Below are positions 9,055 through 17,796 of a stretch of 64,000 bases of DNA, in pieces. Both the position numbers and the translations under genes were made by a program. Every line of letters starts with the position of its first letter. Position 1 is the first letter of the stretch. Source of the DNA: Prosthecochloris sp. (GTDB taxonomy: Bacteria; Bacteroidota; Chlorobiia; Chlorobiales; Chlorobiaceae); contig RAZP01000067.1 in the NCBI GenBank assembly GCA_004028745.1, forward strand, positions 124,001 through 188,000. Direction: 5' to 3'. The notes under the pieces were generated by a model. The model had not been told where the DNA came from. It worked only from the letters and a program-made list of their open reading frames with translations, and ran no database searches.

Positions 9055-9332
9055 ATTCACCCGGGTTAATTACTATATCAAAATCAAGGCCCGCCGCCGG
9101 TGTCGGTATCAAAAGCTGGCTTCCTGCTTCTGAATTCAGGCCTCTGAACTTTTTTCGATTACGAGTACCGCTTCGCTGAGTACGAGCATTAACCCTGCTG
9201 TTCACTATTTTTAACAATCACCGGCCCCATTATCATTGCCGACTGAAGACTGCCAACTGCTGACTGCCGACCGATTCCCCGACCCCGATCTCTGAACTTC
9301 AAAAAACGCCTGCTGCCACTCTTCCGTCATCA
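9055..9332. repeat. Non-coding spacer of dispersed low-complexity repeat sequence
   Basis: No gene is visible in this spacer. It carries words that recur elsewhere in the window. ACCGCTTCGCTGAGTACGAG (9167-9186) reappears inverted at 50747-50766, both flanked by TTTTCGATT. GACTGAAGACTGCCAACTGC-type text (from about 9241) is echoed near 53910, and CGACCCCGATC text (about 9278-9290) is echoed near 12225, 53735 and 59010. Confidence 0.6.
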
Positions 9333-9345
9333 GGGCACCTCTATT
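9333..9345. mobile_element. Solo end of the palindromic GGGCACCTCTATT element, overlapping the ispG stop codon
   Basis: GGGCACCTCTATT matches the outer 13 bp of the inverted ends seen in the four full elements, but no partner end is found within several hundred bp. Read on the minus strand it supplies the TAG stop of ispG (GTT GAA TAG AGG TGC CC). It may be a remnant after deletion or a one-ended event. A chance match is possible but unlikely given the length. Confidence 0.5.
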
Positions 9346-11398
9346 CAACCGGATCCACCCACCGTCCATGCAACTTGATCAGTTCGACCAATTTGTTGAC
9401 GGCATCCTCTTCCGGAATGTTCGACTCGACACACTCTTTCCCCACATACAGGCTGACTCCGTTCCTGCCTGAGCCGACATAACCGAAATCGGCATCAGCC
9501 ATTTCGCCCGGACCATTGACAATACAACCCATGATGCCGATTTTCAGTCCTTTAAGATGGGACATTCTGGACTTGATGATACCGGCAGTTTTCTCAAGAT
9601 CAAAGTAGGTCCTCCCACAGCCGGGGCAAGAGATAAATTCCGTTTTCGACATACGCACCCTTGCCGCCTGTAAAACGCTGAATGCGAGGCTTGCCTCTTC
9701 ATTTTCAGCAAAGTCCGTCTCTACTGCAAGCATGTCACCTATGCCATCACAGAATAAAGTTCCAGTCTGTATTGCACAATCAATGAGCGTTTCAAGGCGC
9801 GCTTTCTTTCCGGTCCGATACCGGACTACCAGAGGATAGTCGATACCTGCCTCGCCGAAACTGCGGACAAGATGACGGTAAGCATACACCGTAGAAGGGG
9901 AATCAATGGAAAAAAGCAGACGCTGCATCCCTTTCTTCTGCATCTTCAGGGCAATCCTCGAGAGCAAATCCGCCGGGAGTTTTTCGGAAGAATTCTCATG
10001 TACGAAGCAAAACTCAATCAGAGCTTTCCGATCATGCAAACCCTCAAGCACCTCCTTTTCAATCATTTCACCCTCTACAATATCAATCCGTACCTTGGCC
10101 GCGATATCCAGAAGCCTTGCCGCAAGCGAGGCATCCCGCACCGATACCCCGACACGGCCCCGATACGGACCGAGTTTGTCAAGTACCTCCTCAAGCGCCG
10201 CGGCTTCATCCAACGAGGATACAGGAACGGTTACAAGCTCCGACCTGACCTCCGCATCAGGTTTTTCAACGACAAGCCTGCTCCGGAGTTCCTCAAGCAG
10301 CATGTCTCCGTTTGTAACCGGCTCCCTGGCGGTTGTCTCAACCATCGGCAGGTTCTCTCCGCCGATGTCGCCGGGGCCTGCTTCGATCACCATGGTTTTT
10401 CGTCTCTGGTAGCTGACAGGGTCAAAGGGTGGCATCTCAAATGACGGCTTTGCAACTTGAGACTCCATAAGCCGGTTAACCGACGCATGGCCTTTGTTCC
10501 CCATCACTTTCTGAAAATCATTGTACTTTTTAACCAGAGCAAATCCTACCGGCACTTCGTGGACGGGGTCCTCGGTCAGGGAAACTCTTATGGTATCACC
10601 AAGTCCCTCTTCAAGCAGTGCTCCGATTCCCATCGCGGATTTTATCCTTCCTTCGTCACCATCTCCCGCCTCGGTAACCCCCAGATGCAAAGGATATGCA
10701 TGGCGGAGCTCTGCGTCAGCCTTCATAACCAGCAGTCTGTATGCTTGTATCATTACCCGGACGTTGGATGACTTCATTGAGAAAAGAATATCGTAATACC
10801 CTTCATCTTCACAGATTCTTGCAAACTCAAGCGCCGCCTCAACCATCCCGTCGGGAGTATTTCCGTAACGACTGACAATCCTGTCCGAAAGCGAACCGTG
10901 ATTGGTTCCGATCCTCATGGACACCCCGTACTCCTTTGCTTTTGCAATCAAGGGAAGAAACTCGGTACGAACTTTATAAAACTCATCTTTGTAGGCCTCT
11001 TCGGAATAATCTTCATTGGAGAATTTTCTCCTGTTGGCGAAATTACCCGGATTTATCCGGACATTCTCGACAGACTCCACCGCTTTGAGGGCTGCTTTCT
11101 GAGAAAAGTGAATATCTGCCACCAGCGGCGTGGTTATACCGTCCCTGCGAAGCTGATCCCGGATAACCTTAAGGTTATCGGCATCTTTTTCAGTCGGTAC
11201 CGTCAAACGGATAATCTCGCAACCTGCCTCATAGAGCCTTCTACACTGCTCTACGGAAGCCTGCGTATCCATGGTATGCGTGGTCGTCATCGACTCCACT
11301 TTTATGGGCTGATAACCTCCGAGAGATATGGGCCCGAAACCAACCTCATGCGTCAATCTCCGGCTGTAGCGATACATTGATATCGGAAAATGCGGCAT
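9341..11398 (-). CDS. ispG: 4-hydroxy-3-methylbut-2-en-1-yl diphosphate synthase, long form
   Basis: IspG (GcpE) makes HMBPP in the MEP isoprenoid pathway, which feeds carotenoids, quinones and the chlorophyll tail. The 685-residue length marks the long type known from Chlamydia, Bacteroidota, Chlorobi and plants. It has a TIM barrel (about 1-290), an inserted domain (about 330-560) and a C-terminal 4Fe-4S domain with SCPGCGRTYFDLE and IMGCIVNGPGEMADADFG. The final codons and the stop lie in a repeat end, so the last residues (VDPVE) may differ from the ancestral C-terminus. Confidence 0.97.
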   Translation of the reverse strand: MPHFPISMYRYSRRLTHEVGFGPISLGGYQPIKVESMTTTHTMDTQASVEQCRRLYEAGCEIIRLTVPTEKDADNLKVIRDQLRRDGITTPLVADIHFSQKAALKAVESVENVRINPGNFANRRKFSNEDYSEEAYKDEFYKVRTEFLPLIAKAKEYGVSMRIGTNHGSLSDRIVSRYGNTPDGMVEAALEFARICEDEGYYDILFSMKSSNVRVMIQAYRLLVMKADAELRHAYPLHLGVTEAGDGDEGRIKSAMGIGALLEEGLGDTIRVSLTEDPVHEVPVGFALVKKYNDFQKVMGNKGHASVNRLMESQVAKPSFEMPPFDPVSYQRRKTMVIEAGPGDIGGENLPMVETTAREPVTNGDMLLEELRSRLVVEKPDAEVRSELVTVPVSSLDEAAALEEVLDKLGPYRGRVGVSVRDASLAARLLDIAAKVRIDIVEGEMIEKEVLEGLHDRKALIEFCFVHENSSEKLPADLLSRIALKMQKKGMQRLLFSIDSPSTVYAYRHLVRSFGEAGIDYPLVVRYRTGKKARLETLIDCAIQTGTLFCDGIGDMLAVETDFAENEEASLAFSVLQAARVRMSKTEFISCPGCGRTYFDLEKTAGIIKSRMSHLKGLKIGIMGCIVNGPGEMADADFGYVGSGRNGVSLYVGKECVESNIPEEDAVNKLVELIKLHGRWVDPVE

Positions 11399-11516
11399 AC
11401 GTTTGTTTTATATAATCTTAGCTTGATAGCGCGGGAAGATACTGCTGGCAGTCGTGTTTTTATAGGCCCTATAAAAGACTGCTATTTCAAAAACTTCTCT
11501 CGCCATTCTCTATTAT

Positions 11517-11658
11517 GGGCACCTCTATTAATTGTCGTGAGCGCCTTGAGTACAAGGCGGACGGAGCGCAGAACCCGGAGTGTACACAGAGTACATGAGG
11601 ATTTCGAGCACCGACCAACGACGTAATCATGGTGCGCAACAAATTAATAGAGGTGCCC
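11517..11658. mobile_element. Palindromic element copy A (long subtype, 142 bp)
   Basis: This copy is bounded by a perfect 17-bp inverted repeat, GGGCACCTCTATTAATT (11517-11533) and its complement (11642-11658). It is flanked on both sides by TTAT, a 4-bp duplication typical of DDE-transposase insertion. The interior carries no gene. It contains the family core (GGCGGACGGAGCGCAGAA) and a small hairpin TGTAC/GTACA. The right-hand TTAT contains the ftsB stop codon (complement of 11659-11661). It is best described as a MITE-like or REP-like non-autonomous element. Confidence 0.85.
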
Positions 11659-11970
11659 TTATTTTTCATCCTCAATAATGAACAGGGTCTCATCATCTTT
11701 TGAAAAATTGTATTTCTCCCTTGCTATCTTTTCTACCGTTTCCGGGTCATGTGCACGGCGTATCTTATCGGTATTTTCAATAATATTCAGCTCCTCCTGC
11801 TCCTTACTTTCTTTGAGCATACGATTCTCGGCTTCCATGCGAAATCTCGCCACCACCCCATAGTTGCCGAAAACTATCCACAGCACAAGAACACTTGCAA
11901 GAACAAGCAAAAATATTTTCCTGGGATGGGACCAGACATATGCCCATATGCCTGTGAAAAACTGTTTCAA
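11659..11970 (-). CDS. FtsB/DivIC-family septum formation protein
   Basis: This 103-residue bitopic protein has a short cytoplasmic N-terminus, one membrane helix (about 18-37) and a coiled coil rich in Glu, Lys and Leu (about 40-75), followed by the family signature (DPETVEKIAREKYNF) that ends the FtsB/DivIC periplasmic region. Relatives link FtsL and FtsQ in the divisome. It lies downstream of eno, as ftsB does in many bacteria. The stop codon directly abuts palindromic element A. Confidence 0.85.
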   Translation of the reverse strand: MKQFFTGIWAYVWSHPRKIFLLVLASVLVLWIVFGNYGVVARFRMEAENRMLKESKEQEELNIIENTDKIRRAHDPETVEKIAREKYNFSKDDETLFIIEDEK

Positions 11971-12329
11971 CTGCGTATCTGTTTATTTATCACTTGCAGC
12001 TCCTGTCTTTTCTCCCTTGCCAACCACTCCCCCTCTCTTACGGGGCTCGGGGTCGCTATCAAAATTAGCGGTATTTGCTGAATAGCGTTGCCTCCTCGCT
12101 CAACCCTTGCTCTGCTTCTCATCACTGCACCGTAGGGGCGAAAAATTTTTCGCCCCTACTCCTGGACTTTTATCTTCTTCCCCAACTCATCTGGACAGCT
12201 GAAGACGGCGCATCAATTCACTTCGATTCCGAAACCCGATAACGACCCCGATATCCGATTCTTATCCTGCCAAGAGCCGACAACTAACGCTCTTTGCCGA
12301 GTCACCGTTTAACCCGTACAATTTCTCAA
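11971..12329. other. Non-coding spacer with low-complexity text and a 28-bp palindrome
   Basis: I see no gene in this spacer. Beyond the separate palindrome at 12132-12159, the stretch at about 12220-12260 is composed of degenerate CGATTCCGA/CGACCCCGATA words of the kind also found near 9280, 53735 and 59010. The text at 12040-12060 (GGGGCTCGGGGTCGCTATC) is a reverse-strand version of the same words. Confidence 0.5.
12132..12159. repeat. 28-bp perfect palindrome (GTAGGGGCG type)
   Basis: GTAGGGGCGAAAAA is followed immediately by its reverse complement, giving a 14-bp arm with no loop. No T-run follows, so it does not look like a simple terminator. Palindromes built on GTAGGGGCG are a recurring intergenic motif in unrelated bacterial genomes; this is recalled from general experience and was not searched. 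Confidence 0.8.
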
Positions 12330-12444
12330 GGGCACCTCTATTAATTTGTTACGCGACCTGAATACTTCGTTGGGCGGATAGGAGGGGTTTCTGTGCTCCG
12401 TCCGCCTTGTCTTCAGGTCGCTCACGACAATTAATAGAGGTGCC
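12330..12444. mobile_element. Palindromic element copy B (short subtype, about 115 bp)
   Basis: It begins GGGCACCTCTATTAATT (12330) and ends with the complement AATTAATAGAGGTGCC (12429-12444), the last C having become T. Taking that base into account, both sides carry the 4-bp duplication TCAA. Its interior is the inverse orientation of copy A and is itself palindromic (GCGACCTGAA with TTCAGGTCGC). The right end lies 6 bp beyond the eno stop codon. Confidence 0.85.
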
Positions 12445-12450
12445 TTCAAC

Positions 12451-13764
12451 TTACACCCTGAATGCTTTCACACCCGGATAGTTTGCCTCCGCACCCAGTT
12501 CTTCTTCAATACGCAACAGCTCATTGTACTTCGCCATGCGGTCTGAACGCGACAAGCTGCCCGTTTTAATCTGTCCGGCATTGGTTGCAACCGCGATCTG
12601 TGCTATGGTTGTATCTTCGGTTTCACCGCTTCTGTGACTGATGACGGAGGTATAACCGTTGCGTTTGGCAAGATCAATAGCCTGCAGCGTCTCCGTCAAG
12701 GTACCGATCTGGTTGACCTTTATAAGGATCGAGTTGCCGACCAGCTTATCTATGCCGTCAGCAAGCCTGCTGGTGTTGGTAACAAACAGATCATCACCGA
12801 CAAGCTGAACACGTGAGCCAATCTTTTCAGTGAGCAGTTTCCAGCCTTCCCAATCATCTTCGGCCATACCGTCTTCTATCGAGATGATCGGATAATCACC
12901 AGACCATTTCTCCCAATATTCCGCCATACCTGCGGCATCAAGCTCTTTACCTGACGATTTTTTAAAGACATACTTTTTCCGGTCGGGATCATAGAATTCC
13001 GAACTTGCCGGATCAAGAGCAATCATTACCTGAGCGTCGCCCAGGCCGCCTGCATTTGTAGGAGACCCCACCTTGTATCCCGCCTTGCCGACAGCTTCTA
13101 TAACCACCTCAATAGCTTCTTCGTTTGATCCGAGATTCGGGGCAAATCCTCCTTCGTCACCCACAGCGGTGCTGAGCCCCCTGTTTTTAAGCAAAGCTTT
13201 CAACGCATGGAAAATTTCCACCCCGCAGCGTAATGCATCCGAATAAGCTGAAAAACCAATCGGCATGATCATGAACTCCTGGAAATCGACATTGTTGTCT
13301 GCGTGCGCGCCTCCGTTAAGCACATTCATCATCGGTACGGGCAGTGTATTGGCGAGGGTTCCGCCTATATAACGGAAAAGCGCAAGGCCGGAATATTCGG
13401 CAGCAGCCTTGGCGCATGCGAGAGAGACACCAAGGATGGCGTTGGCACCAAGCTTCGACTTGTTGGCGGTTCCGTCGAGGGAAATCAGAGTGCTGTCAAT
13501 TTCAGTCTGCTCAGTAACCTGCATGCCTCTCAAACATTCATTGATAACCGTGTTGACATTCTCAACAGCTCTGGTCACACCCTTCCCCAGATACACACCT
13601 TCTTCCCCGTCACGCAGTTCAACCGCCTCATGAATACCCGTCGATGCTCCGCTCGGTACGGCTGCCCTTCCGTAAGATGTTTCAGTCAAGACATCTACCT
13701 CAACAGTAGGATTTCCCCGCGAGTCAAGAATCTGCCGGGCAATAACATTGGTAATTAATGGCAT
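12451..13764 (-). CDS. eno: Enolase (phosphopyruvate hydratase)
   Basis: This 437-residue enzyme interconverts 2-phosphoglycerate and phosphoenolpyruvate. Hallmarks are ARQILDSRGNPTVEV at the N-terminus, SGASTG loop 1, the metal ligands in SIEDGMAEDDW and QLVGDDLFVTN, the catalytic Lys in ILIKVNQIGTLTE, and SHRSGETEDTTIA. It is full length. In a reductive-TCA autotroph it runs mainly in the gluconeogenic direction; that role is inferred. Confidence 0.98.
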   Translation of the reverse strand: MPLITNVIARQILDSRGNPTVEVDVLTETSYGRAAVPSGASTGIHEAVELRDGEEGVYLGKGVTRAVENVNTVINECLRGMQVTEQTEIDSTLISLDGTANKSKLGANAILGVSLACAKAAAEYSGLALFRYIGGTLANTLPVPMMNVLNGGAHADNNVDFQEFMIMPIGFSAYSDALRCGVEIFHALKALLKNRGLSTAVGDEGGFAPNLGSNEEAIEVVIEAVGKAGYKVGSPTNAGGLGDAQVMIALDPASSEFYDPDRKKYVFKKSSGKELDAAGMAEYWEKWSGDYPIISIEDGMAEDDWEGWKLLTEKIGSRVQLVGDDLFVTNTSRLADGIDKLVGNSILIKVNQIGTLTETLQAIDLAKRNGYTSVISHRSGETEDTTIAQIAVATNAGQIKTGSLSRSDRMAKYNELLRIEEELGAEANYPGVKAFRV

Positions 13765-14006
13765 GGTATGGTTCGGTTTATGTGTTCAATAAATAGGGTA
13801 AAAAGATACGCAATAGGCATAATTCTTCCGCTAAACATAAGAATTTATAACCTATTCCCCAGCTTTTCCTCAATGCTGCATCAGCTTATAAAACTTTTTT
13901 TTACTTTTCCTTTTATCGGCTGTTTCCGCACGACAACAAACAGCTCCGCAAACTGTTCGTCCGGCTGCTCCGGGCACTAGCAATTCAATAACAAGGAGTT
14001 CTACTT

Positions 14007-16088
14007 ATGCAACCTGTCCAACCTGATCAACTTCGCAACATCGTGATAACCGGCCATGCCGGTTCAGGTAAAACAATCCTTACCGAGTCATTTGCTCTTT
14101 TGATGAAAGTCACCAACCGCCTCGGTACCATTGAAGACGGAACAACAATTTCCGATTATTCCGAAGATGAAATCGCCCGGCAGCACAGTCTTAATTCAAG
14201 CCTTGTTCATGGCATGTGGAACGGACGTAAAATAAATATTATCGATACGCCTGGCTTGGTTGACTTTCATGGTGATGTCAAGTCCGGTATGCGCGTTGCC
14301 GATACCGTGCTTTTGACGGTCAACACGTCGATAGGCGTCGAAGTAGGCACCGACCTTATCTGGGACTACACCAGGGAATACTATAAACCAACAATGTTCG
14401 TGCTTACCAAGCTGGATGCCGACAGGACAAACTACTCACAAACCGTTGAGGAGCTGCAAGACCATTTCGGCCATCAGGTAACCCCTATACAATTTCCTGC
14501 AGAAGAAGGGCTCGGACACCATATCATCATTGATGTTCTCTTGATGAAACAGCTCGAATTCAGCCCCGACAAACCCGGCAGCATGACTATTTCCGAGATA
14601 CCCGACCTTTATAAAAAGCGTGCTGAAGAACTGCATTTCAAGCTGGTTGAAGCCGTAGCCGAAACCGATGAAGAGCTTATGAACCGGTATTTCGAGGTCG
14701 GCAACCTTACCGAGGATGAACTTCGTGCAGGAATCAAATCCGCCCTTCTTACCAGAACCTTTTTCCCTGTTTTCTGTACATCTCCGCTTCATCTTATAGG
14801 ATCAGAACGTCTCCTCGGCGCTATTGTCAACCTTTGTCCCTCGCCAATCGAGCGGGGACCGGAGCATGCATCCTGCAGCACGAAAGACAGCGAAAAGCTG
14901 CTTGATCCTGATCCGGAAGGCCCGACCGTAGCATTTATTTTTAAAACCATGTCTGAACCCCGAGTAGGTGAAATCTCTTACCTGAGAGTCTACTCAGGAC
15001 ATATAGAAACCGGACATGAGCTGATCGACGCCCAGACCGGGCAGCTTGAAAAGATCGGCCAGGTATATACCATGGAAGGGCAGAAAAAAGTCCCTGTCGA
15101 GAATCTTCTTGCCGGCGATATCGGCATGGTCGTCAAACTGAAAGACTCACATACCAATGATACTTTGGCAGACAAGGGAACAGATTGCAGGATTACTCCC
15201 ATTATTTTTCCCGAACCTCTTCTTGCAACAGCAATTGAGCCTGCTGCACAGGGTGACGAGGAAAAAATATCTTCAGGGCTGCAGCACCTTCTCGAAGAAG
15301 ATCCGAGCTTCACCATTGAGCATGACACCGAATTCAACCAGACAATCATCAAGACGCTTGGGGAAACACATCTCGAAGCCATAATAAACCGTCTGGAAAA
15401 AAAGTTTGGTGTTTCGGTCACAACCAGCCCGGTTAGAATACCGTACCGTGAAACAATTCGAGTTACAGCAAACGCACAGGGAAAATATAAAAAGCAGTCA
15501 GGCGGCAGAGGGCAGTACGGTGATGTGTGGATAAGGATTGAACCAACCGAGCGAAACTCAGGTTTTTCATTTGCCAGCGAAGTTGTCGGCGGCGTGGTCC
15601 CGACACGTTATCTCCCGGCTGTTGAAAAAGGACTGCGAGAAACCGTTACAGAAGGAGTCCTTTGCGGATATCCGGTTGTTGACCTGAATGCAGTTGCTTA
15701 TGACGGGTCTCACCATCCGGTTGACAGTTCCGAATTCGCCTTCAAAATCGCGGCCAGTATGGCATTCAAGGCTGCGTTTGACAAGGCAAAGCCCCTCCTT
15801 CTCGAACCTTATTATACGCTCAGTGTCCAGACCCCTGAACAGTATACAGGGGAAATCGTAGGTGAAATATCCGGCAAGCGCGGAAAAATCATCGGCATGG
15901 GTGCAGATTCACGTTTTCAGACTATCAACGCACATATCCCGCAGTCCTCGCTCCGGGATTTTCACATGCAGCTTGTTCGCCTGACACAGAGCAGAGCCCG
16001 CTACACTTACTCCTTCAGCCATTACGAGGAAGTACCGCAGGATATTGCGGCTCAGATTGTAGCGTCAAAGGAAGAGAACAACTCGTGA
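14007..16088 (+). CDS. EF-G paralog (EF-G2-type GTPase)
   Basis: This 693-residue translational GTPase has all five EF-G domains. The G1 motif is GHAGSGKT rather than the AHIDAGKTT of canonical EF-G, with G3 DTPGLVDF and G4 TKLD. The switch region lacks the classical RGITI and reads DEIARQHSLNSS instead. Domain IV has GGRGQYGDVWI, and the C-terminal GEISGKRGKIIGMG is family-typical. These traits place it with the EF-G2/FusA2 group, whose role is still unclear in many bacteria. It is not in a str operon, so a canonical fusA is expected elsewhere. Confidence 0.88.
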   Translation: MQPVQPDQLRNIVITGHAGSGKTILTESFALLMKVTNRLGTIEDGTTISDYSEDEIARQHSLNSSLVHGMWNGRKINIIDTPGLVDFHGDVKSGMRVADTVLLTVNTSIGVEVGTDLIWDYTREYYKPTMFVLTKLDADRTNYSQTVEELQDHFGHQVTPIQFPAEEGLGHHIIIDVLLMKQLEFSPDKPGSMTISEIPDLYKKRAEELHFKLVEAVAETDEELMNRYFEVGNLTEDELRAGIKSALLTRTFFPVFCTSPLHLIGSERLLGAIVNLCPSPIERGPEHASCSTKDSEKLLDPDPEGPTVAFIFKTMSEPRVGEISYLRVYSGHIETGHELIDAQTGQLEKIGQVYTMEGQKKVPVENLLAGDIGMVVKLKDSHTNDTLADKGTDCRITPIIFPEPLLATAIEPAAQGDEEKISSGLQHLLEEDPSFTIEHDTEFNQTIIKTLGETHLEAIINRLEKKFGVSVTTSPVRIPYRETIRVTANAQGKYKKQSGGRGQYGDVWIRIEPTERNSGFSFASEVVGGVVPTRYLPAVEKGLRETVTEGVLCGYPVVDLNAVAYDGSHHPVDSSEFAFKIAASMAFKAAFDKAKPLLLEPYYTLSVQTPEQYTGEIVGEISGKRGKIIGMGADSRFQTINAHIPQSSLRDFHMQLVRLTQSRARYTYSFSHYEEVPQDIAAQIVASKEENNS

Positions 16089-16100
16089 CCACAAAAAGTA

Positions 16101-16137
16101 TGAGCGGCTGTAGTGAACAAACAAAATCAGCCGCTCA
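16101..16137 (+). terminator. Stem-loop after the EF-G paralog
   Basis: TGAGCGGCTG (16101-16110) pairs perfectly with CAGCCGCTCA (16128-16137) across a 17-nt loop, 12 bp after the stop codon. Only a short CTTTA follows, so termination may be weak. The convergent glycosyltransferase gene ends 58 bp further on. Confidence 0.45.
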
Positions 16138-16194
16138 CTTTACAGTATATGCCCGCTTTCTTTCGCTTTTGACCTGTGCCGCCGTTTCTCATCC

Positions 16195-16941
16195 CTACAG
16201 ACGACGGAACAATGACAATATTTTGAGCCACCAGACAACCCAGATAGCCTCAACAATGTTTTTTTTGGTCATTTTCGACTTTCCAACCGCCCTGTCAATA
16301 AAAATGATCGGAATTTCATTGATCGTAAATCCTTTTTTCCATACCCTGAAATTCATCTCTATCTGGAAAGAGTAGCCTTGTGACCGCACCTTATCAAAGT
16401 CAAGAGTTCTCAGCACATCTGCTTTGAAACATTTGTATCCGCTTGTAGGGTCAAATACCGGCATACCCGTAATAAGCCGCGTATAGATACTTGCCATTTT
16501 GGAAAGGATTAGCCTGCTGAGCGGCCAGTTGACGACATTTACCGTGTTGCCGATGTACCGTGAGCCAATAACAAGGTCTGTTGTCCGGGATTTTTCAAGC
16601 ATCTCGCCGATAACTTTCGGGTCGTGCGAATAGTCTGCATCCATCTCGATAATCCTGTCATAGAGATGCTCCAGCGCATATCTGAAACCTTCGATATATG
16701 CTGTCCCGAGCCCCATTTTTCCCGCTCTTTGATGTAGAAAAAGACGCTTGTTTCCTGTCTGCTTCTGTTTCACAAGACCGGCCGTTCCATCTGGCGAGTT
16801 GTCATCAATGACAAGTACATGAAGCCTTTCAGGGTATAAAGAGAAAATATCATCAAGCAACTTTCCGATATTCTCAGACTCGTTATAGGTAGGAATAATT
16901 ACCAGCGTCTTTCCGGTAGGCACTCTGCTTTCTGTCATCAC
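16195..16941 (-). CDS. Family 2 glycosyltransferase, polyprenyl/dolichyl-phosphate mannosyltransferase type
   Basis: This 248-residue GT-A enzyme resembles DPM1. It has the N-terminal VIIPTYNESENIG, the first acid VIDDNSPDGTAG, the DxD-like EMDADYSHDP metal site and the TSGYKCFKADVL segment. There is no C-terminal membrane domain, so it corresponds to the soluble DPM1-like class that loads a sugar on a lipid carrier at the membrane face. The donor sugar cannot be deduced. It converges with the EF-G paralog and lies downstream of the pscB terminator. Confidence 0.85.
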   Translation of the reverse strand: MMTESRVPTGKTLVIIPTYNESENIGKLLDDIFSLYPERLHVLVIDDNSPDGTAGLVKQKQTGNKRLFLHQRAGKMGLGTAYIEGFRYALEHLYDRIIEMDADYSHDPKVIGEMLEKSRTTDLVIGSRYIGNTVNVVNWPLSRLILSKMASIYTRLITGMPVFDPTSGYKCFKADVLRTLDFDKVRSQGYSFQIEMNFRVWKKGFTINEIPIIFIDRAVGKSKMTKKNIVEAIWVVWWLKILSLFRRL

Positions 16942-16962
16942 ATATCAATAGGTTAACACAAT

Positions 16963-16995
16963 AAAAAAAGCATTGTCCAAGGACACGGACAATGC
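16963..16995 (-). terminator. Rho-independent terminator of the pscAB operon
   Basis: GCATTGTCC (16970-16978) pairs with GGACAATGC (16987-16995). On the minus strand the stem is followed by seven T residues (complement of 16963-16969). It starts about 30 bp after the pscB stop. A T-run is also present on the other side, so it could act in both directions. Confidence 0.85.
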
Positions 16996-17027
16996 TTTTT
17001 CAACGATTTTTCTACGCAAAACAGATC

Positions 17028-17741
17028 CTACCTGTTCTCCTGGTGGAAACGGTGCAAAAAGCGTAGGTCGAAATCTAGACGTTCTGGCGGTGTATACGTA
17101 AAATCCAGAATCTCGCCATCAGGCAGCATCTCAACAAGAGCTCCTGTAGGACATTCGTCCGATGAGAAACATGCTGAACAAGATATACAGGCATCCTGAT
17201 CGATATAACAGCGAAAACCGTTTTCCTGTACATCACCGTAGAACTTGTAACCTATTGCGTTTACCTTGGGCGGGCACTTGTCGAGACAGAGGCCACAGCC
17301 AACACAGAGGTTTTCAAGGATATAATAGTGCTTTTTGGGCGGGCGCGTCGTTTTCTTCTTCGCTATCGGCTTGGGCTTTGCCCCCGGTGCCGGTGCACCT
17401 TTGGCAGCAGGAGCACCTTTCGCCGCAGGAGCAGGTTTCGGCTTCGCCGCAGGTTTTGGTTTCGGTTTCACTACTGGAAGCGCTGACTCCATTCTACGAC
17501 CTGTACGTCCGAGATTAACATCCAGAGCCGCCATGCGGTTTTTTGAGACAGGCGAAGCTCCACCTCCTTTCGGTACGGCGGCCTGTTTTGCTTTAGGCGC
17601 CGGCTTTCCCTGAGGAGCAGTCTGCGTTGCCGCTTTAGGTGCCGGTTTTCCCTGAGGAGCACCTCCCTCTGTCTTTGGAGCTGGCGGCTTAGCCTTTGCC
17701 GGAGCGGACTCTGTACCCTGCTGTTTTACAGGATCGGCCAT
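17028..17741 (-). CDS. pscB: Photosystem P840 reaction centre iron-sulfur protein PscB (FA/FB)
   Basis: This 237-residue protein carries the two terminal 4Fe-4S clusters that pass electrons from the FX centre to ferredoxin. The N-terminal ~130 residues form a Lys/Ala/Pro-rich low-complexity extension (repeats of KPAPK, KGAPA), typical of PscB. The C-terminal part has CVGCGLCLDKCP and CISCSACFSSDECP, the second with the enlarged spacing known for this protein. A strong AGGAGGG ribosome site precedes the ATG. It is the second gene of the pscA-pscB operon. Confidence 0.97.
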   Translation of the reverse strand: MADPVKQQGTESAPAKAKPPAPKTEGGAPQGKPAPKAATQTAPQGKPAPKAKQAAVPKGGGASPVSKNRMAALDVNLGRTGRRMESALPVVKPKPKPAAKPKPAPAAKGAPAAKGAPAPGAKPKPIAKKKTTRPPKKHYYILENLCVGCGLCLDKCPPKVNAIGYKFYGDVQENGFRCYIDQDACISCSACFSSDECPTGALVEMLPDGEILDFTYTPPERLDFDLRFLHRFHQENR

Positions 17742-17796
17742 AAACCCTCCTATATTTGTTAAATAACAATATTTCTTTCTACCATGACAATGTGAA

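Noticed and set aside
11390..11626. 78-codon frame rich in Arg
   Set aside because: Most of it is the translation of palindromic element A, a recurring artefact of this repeat.
13768..13980. 70-codon frame before the EF-G paralog, with a lipobox-like FIGC from an internal ATG at 13873
   Set aside because: No ribosome-binding site is visible, composition is low-complexity (Ser/Asn/Cys) and it lies in the divergent promoter region; a small lipoprotein cannot be supported.
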